Shown: piece after piece, positions 52,385-61,519 of the stretch
Numbering within the stretch: position 1 is the stretch's first letter
Layout: the number at the start of each line of letters is the position of its first letter
From: Streptomyces lavendulae subsp. lavendulae
GTDB taxonomy: Bacteria > Actinomycetota > Actinomycetes > Streptomycetales > Streptomycetaceae
Length of the DNA stretch: 64,000 nt
Assembly: GCF_002803845.1 (NCBI RefSeq)
Contig: NZ_CP024985.1
Span: 7,823,501-7,887,500 of the forward strand
Direction of reading: 5' to 3'
The notes under the pieces: generated by a model
What the model saw: only the letters and a program-made list of their open reading frames with translations
What the model was told of the DNA's origin: nothing
The model's database searches: none
Position numbers and translations under genes: made by a program

Positions 52385-53866
52385 ATGCGGGACGCCCTGT
52401 GGAGGATGACGGCGGGCGCACAGGCGAGGGCGGTGCGCGAAGGGGAGGTATCGGCCCTCGAACTGGTCGACAGCCACCTGGAACGCATCGCCGAGGTCAA
52501 CCCGCGGGTCAACGCCGTGACGGCCACCCTCGCGGACCGTGCCCGGGAGGCCGCCGCGCGGACGGACCGGCGCCGGGCCGCCGGTGAGGTGCTCGGGCCG
52601 CTCGCGGGCGTGCCGTTCACCGTGAAGGAGAGCACGCCGGTCGAAGGCGTACCGACCACCTTCGGGGTCGAGCGCTTCCGCGACCTCCTCGCCCCGGCCG
52701 ACGCGCTCCCCGTGGCACGGCTGCGCGCGGCCGGCGCCGTCCCCGTCGGGCACTCCAACATGCCGACCCTGGTTCTCGCCGGGATGCACACGCGCAGCGA
52801 ACTGTTCGGGGACACCGTCAACCCGTGGGACCCCGCCCGGACCCCGGGCGGCACCAGCGGGGGCGACGGGGTCGCCGTCGCCACCGGCATGGCGGCCCTC
52901 GGGCTCGGCAACGACTCCGGCGGATCGGTCCGCATCCCCGCCCAGTTCTGCGGGGTGGCCGCGCTGAAGCCGACCAGCGGGCGCTTCCCGGCCGACCGCC
53001 GCGTCATCGGCCCGGACGACCCCGGCCCCGCCTCCCAGTTCCTCGTCACCGACGGCCCGCTGGCCCGCAGCGTGGACGACCTGCGGCTGGCCTACGAGGT
53101 GCTGGCCGGACCCGATCCGCGCGACCCGCTGGCGATGCCCGTACCCGCCTACGGAGAGCCGCTGCCCGGCCCGGTGAAGGTCGCGGTCGTCACGGACCCC
53201 GGGGGCCACGGCGTGCACCCCGCGGTCCGCGCCGCCGTCGAGACGGCGGCCGCCGCCCTGCGCGACGCCGGGTACGACGTACGGGAGGTGCCGGACGTCC
53301 CCCGGCTGGACGAGGCCCTCGACGCCTACGGGCGGATCACCGCCACCGAGTTCGCCCCGGCCTGGCCGGTGGTGCGCGGGCTGCTCGGCAAGGGCGGGGA
53401 CCGCTACATCGCCATGGCGATGGAACGCACCCCGCCCGCGACCGCCGACGAACTGGTCGCACTGATGGGCACCTGGCTCGGCATCCGCCGCTCGTGGGCC
53501 GAATTCCTCGACGGGTACCCGCTGTTGCTCGGCCCGGTGTTCACCGAGCCGCCGGTCGAACCGGGCCTGGAATCCCGCGACCGGGCCGGCCGTGACCGGG
53601 TCGCCACGGCCATGCGCCTGTGTACGGTCACCAGCTTCGTCGGCGTGCCCGCCGTGGCCGTGCCGACCGGTGTGACGGACGGGCTGCCGTGCGGGGTCCA
53701 GATCGTGGGACGCGCGTTCCGCGAGGACCTGTGCCTGGCCGCGGCCCGTGCGGTCGAGGAACGCCTCGGCGTCCTGGCCCCGATCGATCCGCGCCAGGAG
53801 GCCCGGGCGGGGGCCGCGCCCCTACGGGTACCCGCGCCTCATGCCGGGAGGTCGACCGAGACGTAG
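52385..53866 (+). CDS. Amidase (amidase signature family), cytosolic
   Basis: 493 residues. The triad is Lys81 (FTVKESTP), cis-Ser158 (PGGTSGGDG) and nucleophile Ser181 (GNDSGGSVRIPA). No signal peptide, unlike the exported amidase at 39619. C-terminal VTSFVGVPAVAVPTGVTDGLPCGVQIVGRAF is typical. ATG 52385 follows GGAAGGAGG. Probably releases ammonia from an amide substrate; paired operators and divergent TetR suggest substrate induction. Its last 28 bp overlap the convergent dehydrogenase-like gene. Confidence 0.9.
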   Translation: MRDALWRMTAGAQARAVREGEVSALELVDSHLERIAEVNPRVNAVTATLADRAREAAARTDRRRAAGEVLGPLAGVPFTVKESTPVEGVPTTFGVERFRDLLAPADALPVARLRAAGAVPVGHSNMPTLVLAGMHTRSELFGDTVNPWDPARTPGGTSGGDGVAVATGMAALGLGNDSGGSVRIPAQFCGVAALKPTSGRFPADRRVIGPDDPGPASQFLVTDGPLARSVDDLRLAYEVLAGPDPRDPLAMPVPAYGEPLPGPVKVAVVTDPGGHGVHPAVRAAVETAAAALRDAGYDVREVPDVPRLDEALDAYGRITATEFAPAWPVVRGLLGKGGDRYIAMAMERTPPATADELVALMGTWLGIRRSWAEFLDGYPLLLGPVFTEPPVEPGLESRDRAGRDRVATAMRLCTVTSFVGVPAVAVPTGVTDGLPCGVQIVGRAFREDLCLAAARAVEERLGVLAPIDPRQEARAGAAPLRVPAPHAGRSTET

Positions 53867-54870
53867 GGGGCCAGGGCCCGCAGGAAGTCCGCCGCGTCGA
53901 ACACGGCGCCCGCCGAGACCACGCCCGTGGCCCGTGCCCGGCCGCTCAGCAGGCGCTGGACGGCCTCCACCGCCAGCGGGGCGGTGACCGCGTAGATGTC
54001 CTGCCCGCGCGCCGTGGCGCGCCGCTCCGCGCCGTCGGTGCGGACCAGGACGTCGACGGCGAAGAGCTGGGCCGAGCGCCCGAGCGCGTCCACCGCCTCG
54101 GGCACGGGCGTGTCCTGGGCGGCCAGGTCCCCGGCCGCCTCCACGCTCATGTACGTGCGGACCTCCGGCACCTCCAGGTGGCTCGGCACGGTGACGACAT
54201 CGGCCATCGTGAACTCCGCGATCACCGGCCGCCGCCCCAGCGGCTCCGGGAAGTCCCAGTGCACCTTGCGCGGTTCGTCGTCGTGGTACCGCAGCGCACC
54301 GTCCGCGAAACGCACCCGACGGCCCCCGCGGCGCTCGTGCGACACCGCACCGGCCGCCCGCGTGCCCTCCGTGGGATGCCAGCTGTCCAGCCCGTACGCC
54401 ACGTGCACCTCGTCCGCCGCCGTCCGCCCTCCCAGGGCCGCGGTCACCAGGAGGTCGCCCAGGCCGCCGTAGAACGCCATCGCCGGCACCACCGCCACCC
54501 CGGCCCGCCGGGCGGCCTCCGCGTGGTCGGCGAACGTGGCGGCGTTCGCCTCGATCTCCGCCGCCACGTCCACGTACGGGATCCCCGCGCGCAGCGCCGC
54601 CTCCACCACCGGGCCGGCCGTCACCGCGAACGGCCCGGCGCAGTTGATCACCGCCGCCGCGCCCGCCAGGGCCCGGTCCAGGGCGTCCGGATCGTCCACC
54701 CCGGCCGCCCGCACCACCACCCCGCCCCACTGCGCGGCCAGCTCCTCCAGGCGCTCCGCGTTCCGCCCCGAGACCACCGTGGAGACACCCCGCCTCAGGA
54801 GCTCGGCCACCACGAAACGCCCCGTGTGCCCGGTCGCCCCGTACACCACCACTGCCGCCGCTGTACTCAT
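53839..54870 (-). CDS. Saccharopine dehydrogenase-like NAD(P)-binding protein
   Basis: 343 residues. N-terminal Rossmann motif VVVYGATGHTGRFVVAELLRRG, then VVSGRNAERLEELAAQWGG and AAVINCAGPFAVTAGPVVEAALRAGIPYVDVAAE, characteristic of the trans-acting enoyl reductase / saccharopine dehydrogenase-like group. The rest is a substrate domain (YGLDSWHPTEGTRAAG; FPEPLGRRPVIAEFTMADVVTVPSHL). ATG 54870 follows AGGGGAA. Divergent GlxA-type regulator may control it. Confidence 0.85.
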   Translation of the reverse strand: MSTAAAVVVYGATGHTGRFVVAELLRRGVSTVVSGRNAERLEELAAQWGGVVVRAAGVDDPDALDRALAGAAAVINCAGPFAVTAGPVVEAALRAGIPYVDVAAEIEANAATFADHAEAARRAGVAVVPAMAFYGGLGDLLVTAALGGRTAADEVHVAYGLDSWHPTEGTRAAGAVSHERRGGRRVRFADGALRYHDDEPRKVHWDFPEPLGRRPVIAEFTMADVVTVPSHLEVPEVRTYMSVEAAGDLAAQDTPVPEAVDALGRSAQLFAVDVLVRTDGAERRATARGQDIYAVTAPLAVEAVQRLLSGRARATGVVSAGAVFDAADFLRALAPYVSVDLPA

Positions 54871-54967
54871 CGTTCCCCTGCTCTCGCCGTGTCGATGAGA
54901 CGAGTCTGTCCGTGGGGGACCCCCGGGTGTGATGGTCCGGAACGACGCCGTGCGTACACTTTCGGAC

Positions 54968-55924
54968 ATGCCGACCGTCGCACTGCTCGCCGCTGGTGAC
55001 CTGCTCCACTTCGAACTGGGCGTGGCCTACGAGATCTTCGGAAATCCCCCGCGCGAGGCCGTGGACGGCTGGTACGACGTGCTGCTCTGCGGGCCGGGCC
55101 CGGTCCGGGTCGGGCCGTTCCGGGTCGAGCCGGACCACGGGCTGGAGCATCTGGCCACCGCCGACACGGTGATCGTCCCCGCGTGCGCGGACATCGACGT
55201 ACCGCCGTCCCCGGAACTGGTCGACGCCGTCCGCACGGCCCACGAGGCGGGTGCCCGGGTGGCCTCCCTGTGCACGGGGGCGTTCCTGCTCGGCGCCGCC
55301 GGACTGCTGGACGGGCGGCGGGCCACGACCCACTGGGCACACGCCGAGGAACTGAGCACCCGTCACCCCCGGGCCGTGGTCGACCCGGACGTGCTGTACA
55401 CGGACAACGGCAGCGTGCTCACGGCGGCCGGGAAGGCCGCCGCCGTCGACCTCTGCCTGCACCTGGTCCACCTCGACCACGGCGCGCTCATCGCCAACTC
55501 CGTCGCCCGGCGCCTCGTCATGCCGCCCCACCGGCCCGGCGGGCAGGCCCAGTTCGTGGCCTCGCCGGTGCCGGCCAGGGGCGACCACGTACTGGCGGAC
55601 CTGCTCGCCTGGGTCCTGGAACGGCTGGACCGGCCGCTGACCGTGGCCGACATGGCCAGGAAGGCGAACACGAGCCCGCGCCACCTCGGACGTCAGTTCC
55701 GGTCGGTGACCGGTCAGCCGCCCCTGCAGTGGCTCCTGACCCAACGGGTCAGACGTGCCCAGGAGTTGCTGGAGGCCACCGGCATGAGCGTCGAGTCGGT
55801 CGCCCTCGCCACCGGGATGGGCACCGCGACCACCCTCCGCCGCCAGTTCAAACGCACCGTCGGGGTCCCGCCGGACACCTACCGCCGCGCGTTCCGCAGC
55901 GCCAACCCCACGCCCGACCCATAA
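54968..55924 (+). CDS. GlxA-type AraC-family regulator (DJ-1/PfpI domain)
   Basis: 318 residues. Residues 1-170 are a DJ-1/PfpI-like glutamine-amidotransferase domain with the nucleophile-elbow Cys in VASLCTGAFLLGAAGLLDGRRATTHW. Residues about 215-310 are a two-HTH AraC domain (RPLTVADMARKANTSPRHLGRQFRSVTGQPPLQWLLTQRVRRAQELLEATGMSVESVALATGMG). ATG 54968 (MPTVALLAAGDLLHFELG) fits the family start; the open frame upstream is extra. Divergent from the saccharopine dehydrogenase-like gene by 97 bp. Confidence 0.9.
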   Translation: MPTVALLAAGDLLHFELGVAYEIFGNPPREAVDGWYDVLLCGPGPVRVGPFRVEPDHGLEHLATADTVIVPACADIDVPPSPELVDAVRTAHEAGARVASLCTGAFLLGAAGLLDGRRATTHWAHAEELSTRHPRAVVDPDVLYTDNGSVLTAAGKAAAVDLCLHLVHLDHGALIANSVARRLVMPPHRPGGQAQFVASPVPARGDHVLADLLAWVLERLDRPLTVADMARKANTSPRHLGRQFRSVTGQPPLQWLLTQRVRRAQELLEATGMSVESVALATGMGTATTLRRQFKRTVGVPPDTYRRAFRSANPTPDP

Positions 55925-56236
55925 ACCCTCGTACATCGTGTTTCGTGTGAAATGGTGCAGAAGTGATGAGGTGACGAGAACAGCGTCAACGAGGGGTTTC
56001 CGTGACGATATGGCCCATCACGGGTGCCGCGCCCCGCGCGAGCGACCCGATTTCGTGACAGTGATCGTTGCTCTCTGGTGGGCGCCGGTTCCGACGTGTA
56101 GCGTCTGCGGCAGCTGTCGTGGTTCGCAGTACCTGCCCGCGCCCTGGCGTGGGCGCTTTGCTGTGCAGTGCAGGACCAGGGCGATCACCTCCGGGTCCGC
56201 GCGGTGCGGATCCGACATCGACTGAGAGGCACGGCC
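55925..56236 (+). promoter_or_regulatory. Long leader region of the cold-shock gene
   Basis: 312 bp without a gene. It is less GC-rich than its surroundings and contains GCGCCC-TGGCGT-GGGCGC-TTTG at 56139-56160, a short hairpin followed by Ts, about 80 bp before the cold-shock ATG. Cold-shock genes commonly have long structured leaders; I infer the same here. Confidence 0.45.
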
Positions 56237-56440
56237 ATGGCCAGCGGCATCGTGAAGTGGTTCAACTCCGAAAAGGGCTTCGGTTTCATCGCGCAGGACG
56301 GCGGCGGTCCGGACGTCTTCGCGCACTACTCCAACATCAACTCCACCGGCTACCGCGAGCTCCAGGAAGGCCAGGCCGTGACCTTCGACGTCACGCAGGG
56401 CCAGAAGGGCCCGCAGGCGGAGAACATCACCGTCGCCTGA
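56237..56440 (+). CDS. cspA: Cold-shock domain protein
   Basis: 67-residue single-domain RNA chaperone. RNP1 is KGFGFIAQD and RNP2 is DVFAHYSNI; the N-terminus is MASGIVKWFNSEKGFGF and the C-terminus GPQAENITVA. Length and motifs are typical for streptomycete Csps, of which there are several paralogues. ATG 56237 follows GAGAGGCACGGCC. Monocistronic, closed by a hairpin with a T-run. Confidence 0.95.
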   Translation: MASGIVKWFNSEKGFGFIAQDGGGPDVFAHYSNINSTGYRELQEGQAVTFDVTQGQKGPQAENITVA

Positions 56441-56462
56441 CCCTGCCGGCCAGGCACACCCG

Positions 56463-56493
56463 CCGCCCCGGAGCACCCGCTCCGGGGCGGTTT
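56463..56493 (+). terminator. Intrinsic terminator of the cold-shock gene
   Basis: Perfect 12-bp stem CCGCCCCGGAGC / GCTCCGGGGCGG with loop ACCC and a following TTT. Confidence 0.85.
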
Positions 56494-56505
56494 CGGTGCC
56501 GCGTC

Positions 56506-57720
56506 CTACCGGACCGCCGTCACCGGAAGCTCCCGCAGGGCGCGGAACCTGAAGGTGCTGTGCCAGCGGAGCCCGTCCGCCCGGCGGGCCGGCCGCAGGC
56601 CGGGGAACCGGTCCACGACCGCCCCCAGCGCCAGCGTGAGCTGCAGCCGGGCCAGGGGCGCCCCGAGGCAGTAGTGCATGCCGTGCCCGAGGGCGAGGTG
56701 GGCCTTGTCGGCGCGGTCGATGTCGAAACGGTCCGGATCCGGGTAGCGGTCCGGGTCGCGGTGCGCGGAGGCCAGGGCGAACAGGACGGTGTCCCCGGCC
56801 GGGATCCGTACGCCGCCGATCTCCACCGGTTCCGTGGGGAAGCGCCGGATCGCCGTCTGGTTGGGGCTCGTGTACCGCAGGAGCTCCTCGACCGCGTCCG
56901 CCATCCGCGCCGGCTCGGCCCGCAGGCGGGCCAGCTGCTCCGGGTGGTCGAGGAGAGTGAGCACGCCCGCGCTGATGACGTGCTGGACGTTCTCGCTGCC
57001 CGCCCCCAGGATCAGGAAGGCGAGCGAGACGAGCTCCTCCTCGGTGAGCCGGTCACCCTCGTCGCGGGCCGGGATCAGGTCCGAGAGGACGTCGTCGCCG
57101 GGACGGGCGCGCCGTTCGGCGACGAGGCCGACCAGGAAGCGGTGGACCTCACCGATGGCCCGGACCAGTTCCTCGCGGGAACCCGGGGTGAGCATCGTCG
57201 AGATCCAGCCGGAGAACCGCTCCCGGTCCCCTGACGGGACGTCGAGCAGGGCCCCGATGACCCGCAGTGGCAGCGGCCGGGCGAACTCCGCCACCAGGTC
57301 GGCCTCCCCGCCGCCGTCGAGCCGCCGGGCCAGGTGACCGGTCCGCTCCTCCACGGCGGCCCGGACGGTGTCCCGCAGCCGGTCCACGTGCCGGGGGGTG
57401 AAACCGCGGGCCACCAGCCCGCGCAGGCGCAAGTGGTCCTCGGGGCCGACGTTGAGCAGGTTGGCGTCGAGCGCCGGCGGCAGGGAGAAACCACTGAAAC
57501 CCGTGGCCGAGTGCTTCTTGTCGACCGAGAGGCGTTGGTCGGACAGCCCCGCGCGGACGTCCGCCTCGCGCACCACCAGCCACACCGGGGAACCGTCGGG
57601 CAGCGCCACCCGGTGCACCGGACCGGCGGCGCGCAGGGTCGCGTAGACGGCGTGGGGATCGCGTGCGAAGGGTTCTCCGAACGGCTGCGGCAGGGTTGCG
57701 TCGTGCGATATCGGCGTCAT
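56506..57720 (-). CDS. Cytochrome P450
   Basis: 404 residues, bacterial class I P450 (CYP107-like by general look). Heme ligand Cys351 in LALGHGMHYCLGAPLARLQL; ExxR in VEELLRYTSPN; I-helix LILGAGSENVQHVIS, where the usual proton-relay Thr (AGxET/D) is replaced by Asn. Proximal PERF-like region DPDRFDIDRADKAHL. Monooxygenase of unknown substrate; no ferredoxin or reductase gene is adjacent. Confidence 0.93.
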   Translation of the reverse strand: MTPISHDATLPQPFGEPFARDPHAVYATLRAAGPVHRVALPDGSPVWLVVREADVRAGLSDQRLSVDKKHSATGFSGFSLPPALDANLLNVGPEDHLRLRGLVARGFTPRHVDRLRDTVRAAVEERTGHLARRLDGGGEADLVAEFARPLPLRVIGALLDVPSGDRERFSGWISTMLTPGSREELVRAIGEVHRFLVGLVAERRARPGDDVLSDLIPARDEGDRLTEEELVSLAFLILGAGSENVQHVISAGVLTLLDHPEQLARLRAEPARMADAVEELLRYTSPNQTAIRRFPTEPVEIGGVRIPAGDTVLFALASAHRDPDRYPDPDRFDIDRADKAHLALGHGMHYCLGAPLARLQLTLALGAVVDRFPGLRPARRADGLRWHSTFRFRALRELPVTAVR

Positions 57721-57784
57721 GCGCCTTCCTTACGTGCCCGGGTCGGCCGGACGCGGCCGCAGGTCGGGGCCGTGGTCCGGGTGA

Positions 57785-58300
57785 TCTTCACCATCATCGA
57801 CGACGTATCCTCGTGACCGTCTCCCGCGGGGCGGGGGAGGAACACCGGCCGCCCGGGCTTTTCGCGAACTGCACGACAGCAGCCGACAGGACTCCGACGG
57901 GGCCGAGTTCACGGTCACCCCCTCCCGGGTCGTGACCGGGACGGAAGCCGACGTGGACGGCTCCGGCCTGAAGAAGGACGCGAGCGAGGGCCCGCAGGTC
58001 CCGGTGTTCGTCCATTCGACGCTCACCCACAAGAGCGGCCCGGCGATGCAGGTCCGCGACATGGACGACGACCTGATCGTACGGACCGACTCCGGGCTGC
58101 GCACCAAAGCCCTCATCGTCATCATGGGGTCGGCGAAGTGGGCCGACTGCCCCGGCGTCGACGACAACAAGAAGCTGACGCCCGGACAGTCGGAGCAGGT
58201 CTGCGCCGCCTTCCTGATCCCCGCGAACCAGAAGGCCGCGGCGGTGGAGCTGAGCCGCGGCTTCATGAAGCCGCCGCTGGAATGGCCGGTCAAGAACTGA
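57785..58300 (+). pseudogene. 5'-truncated gene for a lipoprotein-like protein
   Basis: The frame is open from 57785 but has no ATG, GTG or TTG before GTG 57932. Residues upstream of that GTG (DSDGAEFTVTPSRV) continue smoothly into GTEADVDGSGLKKDASEGPQ and VPVFVHSTLTHKSGPAMQVRD, so coding continues 5' of the only possible start. The protein has two Cys (WADCPGVDD, EQVCAAFL) expected outside the cell, but no signal peptide is encoded. I infer loss of the 5' end; a shortened 122-residue product from GTG 57932 is the alternative. Confidence 0.5.
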
Positions 58301-58365
58301 CCCGTCCCGCCCGACCGGGGCCGCAGCGCGGTCCCGGCTACGCTGTCGCCGTGGCCGGCACGGGG

Positions 58366-59325
58366 ATGAGTCGTCGACGGGTGATGGGTGCCGGGTGCGG
58401 CGCGGTCGCGTCGGCACTGTCCGGATGCGCGGGGGCGCCCGCCCCGGCGCGGCCGCTGCGGTTCGCCACCGGTCCCGAAGGCGGCCCGTACAACGCGTTC
58501 GGGCAGGCCCTGGCGCGGGCGGTGGCCGAACCCGGCGACCACGGACCGCGGATCCTCCCCGTGACCACGGCGGCGAGCGTGGACAACCTGCGGCAACTGG
58601 ACGAGGGCACCGTCGATCTGGCCCTCGCGATGGCCGACGTGGCCGAGGACGCCCTCCTCGGCCGCGAGCCGTTCCCCCGGCCGGTCACCGGCCTGACGGC
58701 GCTGGCCCGGGTCTACGTGAACTACACGCACCTGCTGGTCCCGGCGGACGGCCCGGTGCAGGAGGCCGGCGCCCTCGCGGGCCGGCCGGTCGCGGCCGGC
58801 GCCGCCGGATCGGGGGTGCAGGTGGTGGCGGGCCGGATCCTGCGGGCCGTCGGCCGGGACGGAGCCGCCGCGGCGCCGCTCGAACGGCCCCTGGGCCTGG
58901 CCGAGTCCGTGCGCGCCCTGCGCGGGGGCGAGGTCGACGCGCTGTTCTGGTCCGGCGGCGTGCCCACCCCCGCCCTGGCCGCACTGGCGCGCGAACTCCC
59001 GCTCCGCTTCCTGCCGTTGGACACCCACGTGGGGCCGCTGCGCGAACGCTACGGTCCGGTCTACACGGCGGTCACCCTCCCGGCCGGGGTGTACGGACTC
59101 GCGGAGCCGGTGGGCACCATCGGCGTCGGCAACTACCTCCTGGCCCGCCGCGACGTACCGCGCGAAGCCGTCCGGGCCCTGCTGCGGGTGGTGTTCGACC
59201 GGTGGCGGGACCTGCTGCGCGAGGTCACCGCCGGGGCACGGCTGGAGCCCCGGTTCGCCATCTCGACGGGAAGGGTGCCGCTGCACCCCGGCGCCGTGGC
59301 CCACTACCGCTCGGTGTACGGCTGA
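58366..59325 (+). CDS. TAXI-family solute-binding lipoprotein
   Basis: 319 residues. N-terminus SRRRVMGAGCGAVASALSGC: Arg-rich region and lipobox, so exported and lipid-anchored. TAXI fold marks are LRFATGPEGGPYNAFGQALARAV (phosphate/carboxylate loop), LRQLDEGTVDLALAMADVAEDALLG, LARVYVNYTHLLVPAD and VGTIGVGNYLLARRDVPREAVRALLRVVF. TAXI proteins normally feed a TRAP membrane complex (DctQM or fused 4TM-12TM), but none is nearby. Instead the gene ends 4 bp from the convergent histidine kinase stop. GTG 58351 is an alternative start. Confidence 0.82.
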   Translation: MSRRRVMGAGCGAVASALSGCAGAPAPARPLRFATGPEGGPYNAFGQALARAVAEPGDHGPRILPVTTAASVDNLRQLDEGTVDLALAMADVAEDALLGREPFPRPVTGLTALARVYVNYTHLLVPADGPVQEAGALAGRPVAAGAAGSGVQVVAGRILRAVGRDGAAAAPLERPLGLAESVRALRGGEVDALFWSGGVPTPALAALARELPLRFLPLDTHVGPLRERYGPVYTAVTLPAGVYGLAEPVGTIGVGNYLLARRDVPREAVRALLRVVFDRWRDLLREVTAGARLEPRFAISTGRVPLHPGAVAHYRSVYG

Positions 59326-59329
59326 CCGC

Positions 59330-60724
59330 TCACGGGGCCGGCAGCCGCAGTTCGACGGCCAGGCCGCGCGGCGGGTTCGCCCCGGCCGTGAGCCGGCCGC
59401 CGCTGGTCCGGGCGATCTCGTCGGCGATGGCCAGCCCCAGCCCGCTGCCCCGTACGTTCTGGTGCTCCGGGGACCGGGCGAACCGGCGCATCAGCAAGGG
59501 GAGTTGGTCCGGAGGCACCCCCGGGCCGTCGTCGGCGACGCGTACCACGGCGTCCCCTGCGGCGGACCGGTGGACGCTCACCTCGACGCGTCCGCCGCCG
59601 GGCACGAACTTCACCGCGTTGTCGAGGAGGGCGTCCAGCACCCGGCCCACCGCGTCCGGCAGGGCCCGTACACCCAGGGCGTCCGGGAGCCCGTGCACCG
59701 TCAGCTCCAGTCCCGCGTCGCGGAACACCGGACGCCAGGCCGCCACCCGTTCCCGTACCGCGCGCGCGGCGTCCTGCTCGCACGGTTCCGCCGTGCCGGA
59801 CTCCACCCTGGCGAGGGCCAGCAGTCCGTCCAGCAGCTCCTCCAGGCGCTCCGCCTCGTCCAGGGCGCGCGCGTGCTCGGTGCGGCCGGGGCCGGGGGCG
59901 AGGTACGGTTCGACGTTCTCCATCTGCAGCACCAGCGTGGCCAGGGGATTGCGCAGCTGGTGGGAGGCGTCGGCGACGAAATCGCGCTGGCGGCCGAGGG
60001 AATCGGCCAGGGCCTGCGCCATCGTGTTGAAGTGCCTTCTGAGGTGCCGCAGTTCGGGCGGACCGGTGTCGGACACCGCCCGCGCCTGGAGCCGTCCCGC
60101 GGTCAGCCGCGCCACCGCCCGGTCGAGATCGAGGACCGGGCGCAGCAGCCAGCGGGCGATCCCGAAGGCGACCAGGGCGGCCGCGGCGAAGGCGGCGAAC
60201 GCCCCCACGGCGATGAGGGACCAGCGGACCGTCACGTCCCGGCGGGCCGCCGCGGTGGGCAGGGTCATCAGCACGGCCCCGCTGACCCGCTCGTCGCGGC
60301 CCACCGGCTCGGCCACCACCACGGTCGCGGGCCCCCAGGGACGCAGGGCCGGCAGCCGGTCGGTGGAGCGGCCGGTGAGCGCCCGGGCGAGGGCGTCCGC
60401 CGCCGGGGAGGAGTCAAGGCCGGTACCGCCGTCCGGGGAAGGGGCCGTACCGGCCCGCGCGAGCGTCCCGCCGGCCGTGTCCACCACGGCCACCGAGGCC
60501 CCGTAGAGCTGCGCGTACCGCTCGATCTCGTCGGACAGCTCGCGCCGGTCGGCGGCGGTGCGCATCCGTTCTGCGAGGTCCGCGAACCGTACGGCCTCCG
60601 ACCGGCGTTGCAGCAGCAGGTGTTCGGTCCGCCCGCGGGCGTAGGCGTCGGCGAGGGGCAGGCAGAGCAACAGGGTGGCCGTGCCCATCAGCACCAGCAG
60701 CACGGCGAGGAGCCGGCGCCTCAC
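59330..60724 (-). CDS. Sensor histidine kinase
   Basis: 464 residues. TM1 (LLAVLLVLMGTATLLLCLPLA), an extracytoplasmic domain of about 130 residues, TM2 (WSLIAVGAFAAFAAAALVAFGI), HAMP, H-box DASHQLRNPL, N-box DNAVKF, G1 VADDGPGVPP and G2 GSGLGLAI. Orthodox HPK1-type kinase. The GTG start overlaps the stop of the response regulator by 4 bp. The extracytoplasmic domain resembles those of tricarboxylate sensors (TctE-like), suggesting an organic-acid signal; inference. Confidence 0.93.
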   Translation of the reverse strand: MRRRLLAVLLVLMGTATLLLCLPLADAYARGRTEHLLLQRRSEAVRFADLAERMRTAADRRELSDEIERYAQLYGASVAVVDTAGGTLARAGTAPSPDGGTGLDSSPAADALARALTGRSTDRLPALRPWGPATVVVAEPVGRDERVSGAVLMTLPTAAARRDVTVRWSLIAVGAFAAFAAAALVAFGIARWLLRPVLDLDRAVARLTAGRLQARAVSDTGPPELRHLRRHFNTMAQALADSLGRQRDFVADASHQLRNPLATLVLQMENVEPYLAPGPGRTEHARALDEAERLEELLDGLLALARVESGTAEPCEQDAARAVRERVAAWRPVFRDAGLELTVHGLPDALGVRALPDAVGRVLDALLDNAVKFVPGGGRVEVSVHRSAAGDAVVRVADDGPGVPPDQLPLLMRRFARSPEHQNVRGSGLGLAIADEIARTSGGRLTAGANPPRGLAVELRLPAP

Positions 60725-61470
60725 CGGGCGCGGTCCGCCTCGTCCGGCGGGCCGCCGTCGCCGTCGCCGTCGCCGGTGGCGGGGTGGCCGAGCCGGTACC
60801 CGTACCCGCGGACGGTGCGCACCAGCCCGGAGCGGCCGGTCTTGGCGCGGATGCCCGCCACGTGGACGTCCAGGGAGCGGGAGGCACCGAGGAAGGCGTC
60901 CCCCCAGATCCGGTCCATGATCTCCTCGCGGGAGTGCACCTCGTCCGGGCGTGCGGCCAGGAAGGCCAGTACGTCGAACTCGCGCCGGGTCAGCCGGACT
61001 TCCGTCCCCGCCACCGTCACCGTCCGGCCCGCCGGATCCACCTCGACGTCCCCGGCGCGTACGGGACCGTCGCGGTGCTCGCCGTGCCCGGCCCCGGCGT
61101 CCGGGCGGCCGGTGCGCCGGTCCGTGCGGCGGCGTACGGTGTCGATGCGCGCCATCAGCTCGGCCATCCGGAACGGCTTGACGACGTAGTCGTCGGCGCC
61201 GGCCCGCAGACCCTGGAGGACGTCGCGTTCCTCGCAGCGCGCGGTCACCACGATCAGCGGCGCGTCGCAGACGGTGCGCAGCCGCCGCAGGAGTTCCAGT
61301 CCGTCCAGGTCGGGCAGGCCGAGGTCGAGCAGGACGAACTCGGCCTCGCGCAGGTGCAGCAGGGCGTCCAGGGCCCGGCCGACCCGTCGGACGGTGTGGC
61401 CGCGCTGGGCGAGGGCGGTGCCGAGGGCCTGGGCCATCCGGTCGTCGTCCTCGACGAGAAGCGCGTGCAC
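60721..61470 (-). CDS. OmpR-family response regulator
   Basis: 249 residues. Receiver: acidic pocket EDDD (7-10), phospho-acceptor Asp49 in LLDLGLPDLDG, Thr76, Lys98 (DDYVVKPF). Linker of about 25 residues with many Gly/Arg/Asp. Winged helix: VRLTRREFDVLAFLAARPDEVHSREEIMDRIWG and SLDVHVAGIRAKTG. Probably controls the adjacent MHS-type symporter gene, whose stop lies 49 bp downstream of the regulator start on the far side. Coupled to the kinase gene. Confidence 0.94.
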   Translation of the reverse strand: MHALLVEDDDRMAQALGTALAQRGHTVRRVGRALDALLHLREAEFVLLDLGLPDLDGLELLRRLRTVCDAPLIVVTARCEERDVLQGLRAGADDYVVKPFRMAELMARIDTVRRRTDRRTGRPDAGAGHGEHRDGPVRAGDVEVDPAGRTVTVAGTEVRLTRREFDVLAFLAARPDEVHSREEIMDRIWGDAFLGASRSLDVHVAGIRAKTGRSGLVRTVRGYGYRLGHPATGDGDGDGGPPDEADRAR

Positions 61471-61519
61471 CGCCCGTTCCCCCTCGTCCGATGACCCGTG
61501 CCGTGGCCGGGACAGCAGC

